A DNA stretch of 12,170 nt from an uncultured Candidatus Altimarinota bacterium (lineage in GTDB: Bacteria > Patescibacteriota > Gracilibacteria > UBA4473): NCBI GenBank assembly GCA_938021445.1, contig CALIGR010000168.1, forward strand, positions 1 to 12,170, written 5' to 3'. Both the position numbers and the translations under genes were made by a program. Below the pieces are notes generated by a model. It worked only from the letters and a program-made list of their open reading frames with translations. It was not told the DNA's origin and made no database searches. Every line of letters begins with the position of its first letter. Positions within the stretch are counted from its first letter, which is position 1. Shown here in pieces: positions 1-5,523 of this stretch.

Positions 1-190
1 TCACCTGACCGAAGACCAACGAGACGACTTAGATGCCGAATCACTTTACACCGGGCTAAAGGACGCCGTGAACTGCTACTATAAAGAACCTGAAATGTGG
101 GGCCATCGTCTTAAGGAGTCGATCTCTTTAGCTGGTTACTTTAATACTCATCGAGTGATTGAAGAGTATGAGAAAAAAATGTGGAGCTAA
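1..190 (+). CDS. glgP: Alpha-glucan (glycogen/starch) phosphorylase, C-terminal end only
   Basis: This is the 3' end of a gene that begins before the window. The open frame starts at base 2 and ends with TAA at 188-190, leaving 62 codons. The visible tail reads YTGLKDAVNCYY, then MWGHRLKESI, then YFNTHRVIEEYEKKMW. This matches the closing segment of bacterial and archaeal alpha-glucan phosphorylases, where a W-x-x-x-(M/L)K-x-S stretch is followed by F-(N/D)-x-x-R-(M/V)-(V/I)-x-EY near the C-terminus. The family uses pyridoxal phosphate to release glucose-1-phosphate from glycogen or maltodextrin in the cytoplasm. The PLP lysine and active site lie outside the window, so activity cannot be judged. 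A terminator-like hairpin follows after 38 bases. The identification rests on the tail alone; a related GT-B glycosyltransferase is the main alternative. Confidence 0.72.
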   Translation, partial: HLTEDQRDDLDAESLYTGLKDAVNCYYKEPEMWGHRLKESISLAGYFNTHRVIEEYEKKMWS

Positions 191-210
191 TTAACTTTAT
201 CACGAAGAAC

Positions 211-222
211 ACTATATATAGT
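211..222. promoter_or_regulatory. 12-bp perfect palindrome ACTATATATAGT, possible -10 region
   Basis: The intergenic stretch 191-277 contains a perfect palindrome at 211-222. It includes TATATA and TATAGT hexamers that could serve as a -10 element for the FAS1 gene, with TTAACT at 191-196 as a poor -35 candidate. If it is used, the transcript would start near 229 and carry the whole 229-266 hairpin in its leader. A simple alternating AT tract can also arise by chance, so this is only a suggestion. Confidence 0.25.
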
Positions 223-228
223 ATTTTC

Positions 229-266
229 AAACAAAAAAACACACCATATGTTGTGTTTTTTTGTTT
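229..266 (+). terminator. A/T-rich hairpin, probable terminator after glgP
   Basis: Fifteen bases at 229-243 (AAACAAAAAAACACA) pair perfectly with 252-266 (TGTGTTTTTTTGTTT) around the 8-base loop CCATATGT. The inner part is a short ACACA/TGTGT stem followed by seven Ts, as in a Rho-independent terminator, with a matching A tract in front. The symmetry would let it work in either direction. It lies between the phosphorylase stop and the FAS1 start, 11 bases before the latter. It could therefore also sit in the FAS1 leader if that gene's promoter is further upstream. The stem is weak in GC. Confidence 0.6.
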
Positions 267-277
267 ACTAATTATTA

Positions 278-1363
278 ATGAAACGAATTAACTTTTTAAA
301 AATGAGAAAAATTATCGCTACCGGATTTGTATTACTTCTTGGCTTCGTGGGACTCGCTAGTGCGCTGGGAAATAACGCTGAAGTGGAAATGAAAACTATC
401 GTTGAAACCGCTGTAAACACGGACTCACTCTCAACCCTGGTCACGGCGGTTACGGCTGCAGATTTAGCCGAAACGCTAAGTGGGCCTGGGCCTTTTACTG
501 TTTTTGCCCCAAACAACGCTGCTTTTGCTGAAATTTCAGAGAGTGTTGAAACGCTTTTAATGCCTGAAAACAAAGGTGATCTCGTCAATGTCCTTACTTA
601 CCATGTGGTTCCTGGTATCTACCGTGCGGCCGATTTAGAAACTATGCACGTTGAAACCGCTCAAGGTTCTGATATTGCTATCGAAGTTTTTGATGGCCAG
701 GTCCGGATCAACGATTCAGCGCATGTTATTTTAGCAGACGTTGAAACCAGCAATGGTATCGTTCACGTGATTGACCAAGTCCTCCTGCCTCTGCTCCCTG
801 AAGTTATGCTGGAAGAAGATCCGCATGAAATTCCAGATGAGCCAGAAACACATAATGAAACGACCATCGAAACAACCAGTATGATGCATGACACCGTTTC
901 AGTTGAAGCCAAGCTTGGAAGCTTGGTTGAGATCGCTCAAGGAAACCGAGACTTTACAGCGCTTGTTGATGCACTCATTTCTCAAGATCTAGTGGAAACA
1001 CTCGAAGGCGGTGAGTTTACGGTCTTTGCTCCAACCAACGCGGCTTTCAATGCCATGCCCAATATCTTTAGAAAAGCGCTCTTTGAAGACGAGACCTTAC
1101 TCAAAGATGTTTTACTCGCTCATGTTGTCGCCGGAACGGCTCTCTCTTCTGATGTCCTCCCTAGTGCCAACATAGAAGCGGTGAACGGATCCAAACTCGC
1201 TGTTGGGTATTTCATGGAGCAACCGAGTGTCGAAAATTCATTTATCATCCAGGCTGACATCAAAGCAAAAAATGGAGTCATCCACGTGATAGACAAAGTC
1301 CTTTTCCCTTCTGATATTCGTGACCGAATTCCAAAAATAATCGGCCGAGAAGATCGATTCTAG
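278..1363 (+). CDS. Secreted two-domain FAS1 (fasciclin-like) protein
   Basis: A 361-aa predicted surface or extracellular protein. Residues about 9-29 form a signal peptide (MRKIIATGF followed by a hydrophobic run) with an Ala-Ser-Ala site at 27-29. Two FAS1 domains follow, at about 39-172 and 213-345. Each has the H1 motif (FTVFAPNNAAF at 73-83; FTVFAPTNAAF at 247-257), the YH/AH motif (TYHVVPG at 107-113; AHVVAG at 281-286) and the closing NGxxHVIDxVL(L/F)P. The linker at about 174-210 is rich in Glu, Pro, Thr and His and looks flexible. FAS1 domains mediate adhesion in many lineages, so attachment to a surface, a polymer or a host cell is likely but not shown. No sortase motif, lipobox or C-terminal membrane anchor is visible. 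Neither the ATG at 278 nor the one at 302 (Met9) has a good Shine-Dalgarno site. Starting at Met9 would give a more typical signal peptide, so the true start may be 302. Confidence 0.9.
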   Translation: MKRINFLKMRKIIATGFVLLLGFVGLASALGNNAEVEMKTIVETAVNTDSLSTLVTAVTAADLAETLSGPGPFTVFAPNNAAFAEISESVETLLMPENKGDLVNVLTYHVVPGIYRAADLETMHVETAQGSDIAIEVFDGQVRINDSAHVILADVETSNGIVHVIDQVLLPLLPEVMLEEDPHEIPDEPETHNETTIETTSMMHDTVSVEAKLGSLVEIAQGNRDFTALVDALISQDLVETLEGGEFTVFAPTNAAFNAMPNIFRKALFEDETLLKDVLLAHVVAGTALSSDVLPSANIEAVNGSKLAVGYFMEQPSVENSFIIQADIKAKNGVIHVIDKVLFPSDIRDRIPKIIGREDRF

Positions 1364-1393
1364 ATTTAGATAAATTATAAAATTTTTTTACTT

Positions 1394-1424
1394 AAAGAGC
1401 CCTCATCACTGATGGCTCTTTTTT
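1394..1424. terminator. Shared terminator between convergent genes
   Basis: AAAGAGCC at 1394-1401 pairs with GGCTCTTT at 1414-1421. A further ATC/GAT pairing at 1405-1407 with 1411-1413 extends the stem past a 3-base bulge. On the plus strand the stem runs into TTTTTT (1419-1424), a good Rho-independent terminator for the FAS1 gene. On the minus strand it lies at the end of the ten-gene cluster, where the following T tract is less regular. The TGA stop of the minus-strand flavoprotein (1406-1408) is inside the upper stem. Confidence 0.8.
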
Positions 1425-2617
1425 AAACTTTCAGCCACGATTTTCCCCGTCACCAGGGCAAATGAAATGTTGTAACCACCACAAAGTCCATCACAGTCTA
1501 TGATCTCGCCTGAGAAATAAACATTCTTCATCTTCTTTGACTCTAATGTCGCGACGTTAATTTCATCTAATACAACGCCTCCCTTCGTCGTCCAGCTTGA
1601 AGGATAGGCTGGAGATTGAAAGCCCGATATCTCGTATCTAAAAACATTCTGGCAGAGCTGTTGTACTTGCAACTTAGACAGGTCCGCAATGTTGACTGAT
1701 TTTTTAAGGGCTAATAATTCTAGATGAAAATCAGCCACTCGTTTCGGCAGTAGTGACTGCAAAAATTTACGCAGTAGGTGTTTCCCCTGACGCTGTTGAT
1801 TTATCTGATTTAAAAATGAAGCTTCATCTATGCTCGTTATAAAACTGAGTAAAACTTTTTCACTTTCTCTAAAACTTGAAAAATCAAGTACCGCTGGGCC
1901 AGAAAGGCCAAAGTGAGTGATGATCATGTCATTTTGAATACTTTTTTTATTCTCACTATCAGTTAAGGTTCCCTCAAAGGCAATACCCTTTAATTCTCTG
2001 AGTTTTAGATCTTTAAAGATGAGTGGTGAGAGTGACGGATCTACGCCGGTGACCGTATGCCCTAGTTGTGTCGGTAAATCGTAAATCATTTCTTTTGATT
2101 TCAGATCCCTCACCCGGTACATCCCTCCTCCAGACAATACCACCGCCTCAAAAATATCACTAAAGTCTTGTCCTAATGATTTGCCTGAGACCACTATTTT
2201 TGCATCTAAATCACTAATTTTTTCTACTTTTGAATCTAATATTATTGAACAATTTTCTTGTTCTAAAAGTAAATCTTTAAGCCGAGCGACTTCGGCAATG
2301 GCGTCTTGAGACTTAAGAATTGCTCTCTCTTTTTCCCACACATATTCAACTCCAATCGACTGAAGTAGAGACTCGGCTTGAGTGAAGAGTGGGTTCTTAA
2401 AAAGATGCTTGAGTGGTCGTTCTGAAAGAGAGCTAAACTGCTCGATCCCAAACTTTTTATTGGTCACGTTCATCCGACCCCCACCCGTCATTTTTAGCTT
2501 TTCTCCCACATCTTTGTTTTGATCAAAGAGGATGACTTCGCCTTTAAAATCTTTTAAAAAAAGTGCGGTATAAATACCAGCTGGACCGGCTCCAATGATA
2601 GCAATTTTTGGGAACAT
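1406..2617 (-). CDS. BaiN/HI0933-family NAD(P)/FAD-dependent oxidoreductase
   Basis: A 403-aa protein of normal length for the HI0933-like flavoprotein family. The N-terminal Rossmann motif GAGPAG is at 9-14. The family signature follows: GEKLKMTGGGRMNVTN near 38-53, then LGHTVTGVDPSLSPL near 185-200, ITHFGLSGPAVLDFSS near 233-248, and a C-terminal TTKGGVVLDEIN, YFSGEIIDCDG and GGYNISFALVTG. These elements bind FAD. The substrate is unknown for most members; BaiN from gut Clostridium was described as acting on bile-acid intermediates, which need not apply here. In CRNVTN-type signatures the position after R is often Cys; here it is Met. The ATG directly follows the TAG of the upstream permease gene, with purine-rich AGAGAAG just before it, so translation is probably coupled. 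It is the last gene of the minus cluster. The stop lies in the terminator hairpin. Confidence 0.92.
   Translation of the reverse strand: MFPKIAIIGAGPAGIYTALFLKDFKGEVILFDQNKDVGEKLKMTGGGRMNVTNKKFGIEQFSSLSERPLKHLFKNPLFTQAESLLQSIGVEYVWEKERAILKSQDAIAEVARLKDLLLEQENCSIILDSKVEKISDLDAKIVVSGKSLGQDFSDIFEAVVLSGGGMYRVRDLKSKEMIYDLPTQLGHTVTGVDPSLSPLIFKDLKLRELKGIAFEGTLTDSENKKSIQNDMIITHFGLSGPAVLDFSSFRESEKVLLSFITSIDEASFLNQINQQRQGKHLLRKFLQSLLPKRVADFHLELLALKKSVNIADLSKLQVQQLCQNVFRYEISGFQSPAYPSSWTTKGGVVLDEINVATLESKKMKNVYFSGEIIDCDGLCGGYNISFALVTGKIVAESLKKSHQ
1934..1952 (-). repeat. Third, internal copy of the NKKSIQ-coding repeat
   Basis: GAATAAAAAAAGTATTCAA on the minus strand is identical over 19 bases to the repeat at the start of the dehydratase gene (4090-4108). 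Here it lies inside the flavoprotein gene, in the same reading phase, and encodes ENKKSIQ just before the conserved THFGLSGP motif, in a stretch that varies between family members. The A7 tract lowers its complexity, so partial chance matching is possible. The GTATTCA end is not low-complexity. Confidence 0.6.
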
Positions 2618-3847
2618 CTATTCTTCTCTTAAAGCGACAATTGGGTCCATTTTGGCCGCTTTTCTCGCTGGAGCAAGTCCAAAGACAATCCCAAGGATGA
2701 CATTTACCGCGAGCGGCCCTAAGACGCTCATATAAGTCAGGCTCAGAACTAGATCATAGCCAAGATTATTTACAATTTGATTCGCCCCCCAGGTAATTCC
2801 CAAGCCTATCAGCACGCCTAAGATCCCTCCGATAAGTGTGATAATGATCGCCTCAATAAGAAACTGCCAAAGAATAGAGCTCGGCTTTGCTCCAATGGCT
2901 TTTCGCAGTCCAATCTCTGAAGTCCTCTCGGCGACCGTAACGTACATAACGTTCATGATACCTATACCACCTACCACGAGAGAAATCCCCGCGACGACGG
3001 ATAGCAACAATGATATACCGGCGGTTACCGTCCCGACTATCTCCATGACTTCACTATAATTCATCACTCGAAAATCATCATCTTTTGGGTCATCAATATT
3101 GTGATTTCTTCTCAGTATTTTTTTGATTCTCCAGCTGGTTTGATCAAACAACCCAATGTCCTTCACTTTCACGATCATTGCCTGCACGTGATCGACTCCC
3201 CAGAGCTGCTTTTGTCCAACTTTAATCGGGATAAGGGCAATACTGTCTGGATCAATAAACCCTTGACTCCCTTGTGACTCCAAGACGCCAACGACTCTGA
3301 AGTTTTTACCTTCAAGCTTTAGGTTTTTCCCAACCAGACTTTTTGGATCATCTCGTGAGAGATCCTCTGCGATGGTCCGTCCAAGCACAATAACTCGCTT
3401 ACTAAGGTTATCCTCACTCTCAGTGAAGAATCGTCCAAATTCCACGTCTAAATTTTGAGTCTCCGTGTAGGTGTAGTTTGTCCCAATCAACGTTGTTATT
3501 TTATCATTTATCTCATTTTTTAGCTGACCTTGTCCGGTGTACCAAACTGACACAGCTTGGACATTGGGAAGCTTCTCTATCTGATCTTTGTCCCTCAGCT
3601 TCATCGTCTGGATGCTGAGTGCCGTCAGGGCGTTCCCGGCGTCGGCGGGGGCCTGAACTTCTACAAAAACAGAATCGGCAGATAAAGAGCCAAGCTGAGC
3701 TAATACAAAACCTTTTACTCCGTTCCCCACTGATAAAACCACCACCAACGTGAGGGTCCCGACGATAATCCCAAGCAGCGTTAGCAGTGTCCGCTGTGGA
3801 GATTTCCACAGTGACTTCAACGCGGTAGTAAAAAGAAAACCTCTCAT
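2618..3847 (-). CDS. MacB-like ABC transporter permease B (FtsX domain)
   Basis: A 409-aa permease with the standard MacB/FtsX layout and no fused ATPase. One membrane helix lies at about 21-43 (LLTLLGIIVGTLTLVVVL) and an extracytoplasmic MacB-PCD domain at about 50-260. Three C-terminal helices follow at about 275-298, 331-352 and 372-393. The cytoplasmic loop ERTSEIGLRKAIGA (307-320) is the conserved ATPase-coupling segment, and the C-terminus PARKAAKMDPIVALREE is typical. It is a clear paralogue of permease A (5524-6762): both carry IDDPKDDDF just before the second helix and share VAGISLxVGGIGIMN. The start overlaps the stop of the dehydratase gene by four bases (ATGA), and its TAG abuts the ATG of the flavoprotein. 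It probably pairs with permease A and the ATPase at 6769-7569, with the four-gene cassette between them being unusual. Its substrate is unknown. Confidence 0.93.
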   Translation of the reverse strand: MRGFLFTTALKSLWKSPQRTLLTLLGIIVGTLTLVVVLSVGNGVKGFVLAQLGSLSADSVFVEVQAPADAGNALTALSIQTMKLRDKDQIEKLPNVQAVSVWYTGQGQLKNEINDKITTLIGTNYTYTETQNLDVEFGRFFTESEDNLSKRVIVLGRTIAEDLSRDDPKSLVGKNLKLEGKNFRVVGVLESQGSQGFIDPDSIALIPIKVGQKQLWGVDHVQAMIVKVKDIGLFDQTSWRIKKILRRNHNIDDPKDDDFRVMNYSEVMEIVGTVTAGISLLLSVVAGISLVVGGIGIMNVMYVTVAERTSEIGLRKAIGAKPSSILWQFLIEAIIITLIGGILGVLIGLGITWGANQIVNNLGYDLVLSLTYMSVLGPLAVNVILGIVFGLAPARKAAKMDPIVALREE

Positions 3848-4110
3848 TTTATTTTTTGTTCTAATGTTTCAGCAAAAATAAAATCTTTCTCACTCACTCT
3901 ATTGCCTGCCTCATGTGTCGTCAAAGAAACGATCACCTGTCTATAACTATTGTGTAATTCTGGATGATGATTTTGGCTTTCCGCTAGCTCAAAAACAATA
4001 TGCATAAACTCAACAGCTTTTGAGAAGCTGCTAAACTTAAAAATTTTCTCAATTTTCTGATCAGTGATTCGCCAATTTAAATTTAACAATTGAATACTTT
4101 TTTTATTCAT
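3844..4110 (-). CDS. Pterin-4a-carbinolamine dehydratase-like protein (PCD/DCoH family)
   Basis: An 88-aa protein slightly shorter than typical bacterial PhhB. It carries the family signature: ESQNHHPELHNSY at about 44-56, then VIVSLTTHEAGNRVSEKD, followed by FIFAETLEQ. The paired His (HH) and the later TH match the residues that dehydrate 4a-hydroxytetrahydropterin. An N-terminal W (residue 14) and the FxFxxFxxAxxF-like helix also fit. The enzyme normally recycles the cofactor of aromatic amino acid hydroxylases, but no hydroxylase or pterin gene is visible here, so its role is open. Orphan homologues exist widely. Its ATG overlaps the hydrolase stop (ATGA at 4107-4110) and its TGA overlaps the permease B start (ATGA at 3844-3847), so it is translationally coupled on both sides. 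Its first eight residues, MNKKSIQL, are identical to those of the upstream hydrolase. Confidence 0.87.
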   Translation of the reverse strand: MNKKSIQLLNLNWRITDQKIEKIFKFSSFSKAVEFMHIVFELAESQNHHPELHNSYRQVIVSLTTHEAGNRVSEKDFIFAETLEQKIK

Positions 4111-4111
4111 T
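4091..4111 (-). repeat. 21-bp direct repeat, copy at the dehydratase start
   Basis: Reading on the minus strand, A-ATGAATAAAAAAAGTATTCA is identical to 4879-4899 over 21 bases. It contains the start codon and encodes MNKKSIQ in both genes. Beyond the identical part, the next codons remain similar: CAATTG here and CAGCTG in the other copy, both encoding QL. This suggests a duplicated segment that has drifted at synonymous positions. Confidence 0.85.
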
Positions 4112-4898
4112 TTAAGGTTCTAATAAAGTGACCTACTGCGTGATAAAAAGCTTCTGGATTATCGTAAAATGGAAAATGATGAGCGTTAGATATCTCAACC
4201 CTCTCCGTAAACTCTGATAAAAACTTAAACTTATCTTTATTTTCTGAACCGTAGATATAAAGCTTCGGAATTTTTAGTTGTTTGTAAAAATCTAAATTAT
4301 TCACATCTGCTGTTTCTTTGACGAGGCTTGGGCATACATCGTAAAAAGCTCGTTGAGACTTTTTTGATTTAAGATGTTCCGCCCAAATATTGAAGCCAGG
4401 ATAATCAGATTCTCCTAGTTCTTCAATTAACTTTGGCATTAACTGATTTTCAAATCCAACAAATGAAGATTTTACAACTCGGTCGGAAAAGCGCCCGTTG
4501 TCTGGATGAATGTTCCCTTCAACACTTATAAATCCCACAAATTTCTGAGGCCAGTTTTGCAGTAACTTAAGAGCCACCATTCCGCCAGTACTATGTCCTA
4601 CTAAACAAATATTGTTTAACTCTAGCGCCTCAATAAAAGAAAAGCTCATTTCTGTGAGCTCTTTAATATCACATAAAATGTTATTCGAGTACTCACTCTC
4701 TCCACATCCAGGCATGTCCACGGATATGATTCTAAAGTCTTTAAGTGACTCTTGTTTGTAGGCTTCTGAAAAATCTTCTTTAGCACACGCGGCTCCATGA
4801 AGATACAGAATTATCTTTGCAGTTGAGACCTCATTATCCAGGTAGCTTAACTTAAGATTTTCTTTACCAACTGACAGCTGAATACTTTTTTTATTCAT
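4107..4898 (-). CDS. Alpha/beta-hydrolase fold protein
   Basis: A 263-aa cytoplasmic hydrolase without a signal peptide. The strand ILYLHG (30-35) provides the oxyanion-hole HG, followed by IISVDMPGCGES (58-68). The nucleophile elbow is GHSTG (101-105), with Ser103. The catalytic His is probably His241 in NAHHFPFYDNPEAF. The acid is unclear: either Asp222 after IYGSENK, or Glu127 in SVEGN after strand 6. A cap-like helical insertion lies at about 135-195. The substrate cannot be told; esterase, lactonase or peptidase activity all fit. The ATG shares its A with the TAA of the aspartic protease (TAATG), and the TGA overlaps the dehydratase ATG by four bases. The gene is bounded exactly by a 21-bp direct repeat at its own start and at the next gene's start, so it could have been gained, or could be lost, as a 788-bp unit. 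Confidence 0.9.
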   Translation of the reverse strand: MNKKSIQLSVGKENLKLSYLDNEVSTAKIILYLHGAACAKEDFSEAYKQESLKDFRIISVDMPGCGESEYSNNILCDIKELTEMSFSFIEALELNNICLVGHSTGGMVALKLLQNWPQKFVGFISVEGNIHPDNGRFSDRVVKSSFVGFENQLMPKLIEELGESDYPGFNIWAEHLKSKKSQRAFYDVCPSLVKETADVNNLDFYKQLKIPKLYIYGSENKDKFKFLSEFTERVEISNAHHFPFYDNPEAFYHAVGHFIRTLK

Positions 4899-4899
4899 T
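4879..4899 (-). repeat. 21-bp direct repeat, copy at the hydrolase start
   Basis: This is the partner of 4091-4111, with the same 21 bases including the ATG and in the same frame relative to the start codon. The distance between copies is 788 bases, equal to the hydrolase coding length minus the overlaps. Recombination between the copies would remove the hydrolase and leave the dehydratase fused precisely to the TAATG junction with the aspartic protease gene. Confidence 0.85.
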
Positions 4900-5278
4900 A
4901 ATGAGTTTGAACTTCTAGATACTTCTCAGACTCACAAAGTGTAATCAAGAAATGAGCGAAAACACCTCTACGCCCTAATACAGGCATTGTGAATCTCTCA
5001 TCTTGAGCAAAGCACACTGGAGCTTTAAAAATAAAACCCTCAATATCAAAGGTGAGCTCAAATTTAGAGGCCTTAAACTCAGAACCATCTGCATTACTAA
5101 AATTTAAAACGACTCCATCATTCAGATTTAGCCCCAAACGAAGCGCATCCGAATATGAAAATAATGAATAATCAGCACCAGTATCAAACAAAGGTAAAAA
5201 ACGAGCTCGCTTCGAGCCAAACTCGATTGCAACAGGAACATGTGGTCGATCTTCAAAATAAGGAAATTTACACTGCAT
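4898..5278 (-). CDS. Retropepsin-like (clan AA) aspartic protease
   Basis: A 126-aa single-domain protein about the size of one retropepsin subunit. The catalytic motif is LFDTGADYSLFS (30-41), with Asp32. The second family hallmark, PVLGRRGVFAHFLITL (99-114), is the hydrophobic-hydrophobic-Gly segment that closes the fold (ILGR-x-(F/V)F-like). Retropepsins need two subunits, so a homodimer is expected. There is no signal peptide or membrane segment, so it should act in the cytoplasm on an unknown substrate. The start overlaps the upstream 64-aa gene by 11 bases in a different frame, and the stop shares a base with the hydrolase ATG. The tight pairing with a DUF5678-like protein suggests the two work together. 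Bacterial relatives in the gag-asp/aspartyl protease families are mostly uncharacterised. Confidence 0.85.
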   Translation of the reverse strand: MQCKFPYFEDRPHVPVAIEFGSKRARFLPLFDTGADYSLFSYSDALRLGLNLNDGVVLNFSNADGSEFKASKFELTFDIEGFIFKAPVCFAQDERFTMPVLGRRGVFAHFLITLCESEKYLEVQTH

Positions 5279-5462
5279 AGTTTTTGGTTCCCATGATAAA
5301 AGTAGTCATAACCTCTTCTGATCGGAAACCTTTTTTCAGTGCTTTTTTTTCTGCTTCGTAAGAGTCAGCCGCAAACGCCACAATCTCGCCTTTTACAATA
5401 GCTACAGCTTCTCCAGAATGAGCCTGCTGTAATGAAAGTGAAATCTGAGGAATTTTTGTCAT
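5268..5462 (-). CDS. Small DUF5678-like protein
   Basis: A 64-aa protein whose core (GEAVAIVKGEIVAFAADSYEAEKKALKKGF, about 17-46) resembles the DUF5678 pattern: a beta hairpin of the form vAivdGevva followed by a helix ending near a small residue. The C-terminus (EVMTTFIMGTKNYAV) would supply the last strand. I recall such small proteins occurring next to clan AA aspartic proteases, as here, where the genes overlap by 11 bases. Its function is unknown; partner, inhibitor or substrate of the protease are all possible. It is the first gene after the only sizeable gap in the minus cluster and has a candidate promoter a few bases before its ATG, with no Shine-Dalgarno site. The family call is from pattern memory and moderately sure. 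Confidence 0.7.
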   Translation of the reverse strand: MTKIPQISLSLQQAHSGEAVAIVKGEIVAFAADSYEAEKKALKKGFRSEEVMTTFIMGTKNYAV

Positions 5463-5473
5463 TTTTCGAATTT

Positions 5474-5501
5474 AATATAGCACTATAATTTTTAATTTAA
5501 A
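5474..5501 (-). promoter_or_regulatory. Candidate extended -10 promoter for the four-gene cassette
   Basis: The gap 5463-5523 is very A/T-rich. On the minus strand it contains TGCTATATT (TGn plus a TATATT -10 hexamer at 5474-5479), with a weak TTTAAA at 5496-5501 as the -35, 16 bases upstream. Transcription would begin about 4-6 bases before the ATG at 5462, giving a near-leaderless mRNA. That fits the lack of a ribosome site. The A/T-rich sequence makes chance matches easy. Confidence 0.45.
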
Positions 5502-5523
5502 ACCCTAATTATGAACAATTTTT

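Noticed and set aside
3513..3809. 98-codon open frame overlapping permease B on the same strand.
   Set aside because: Its composition is Arg/Ser-rich and lacks any domain, while the other frame encodes an unmistakable permease.
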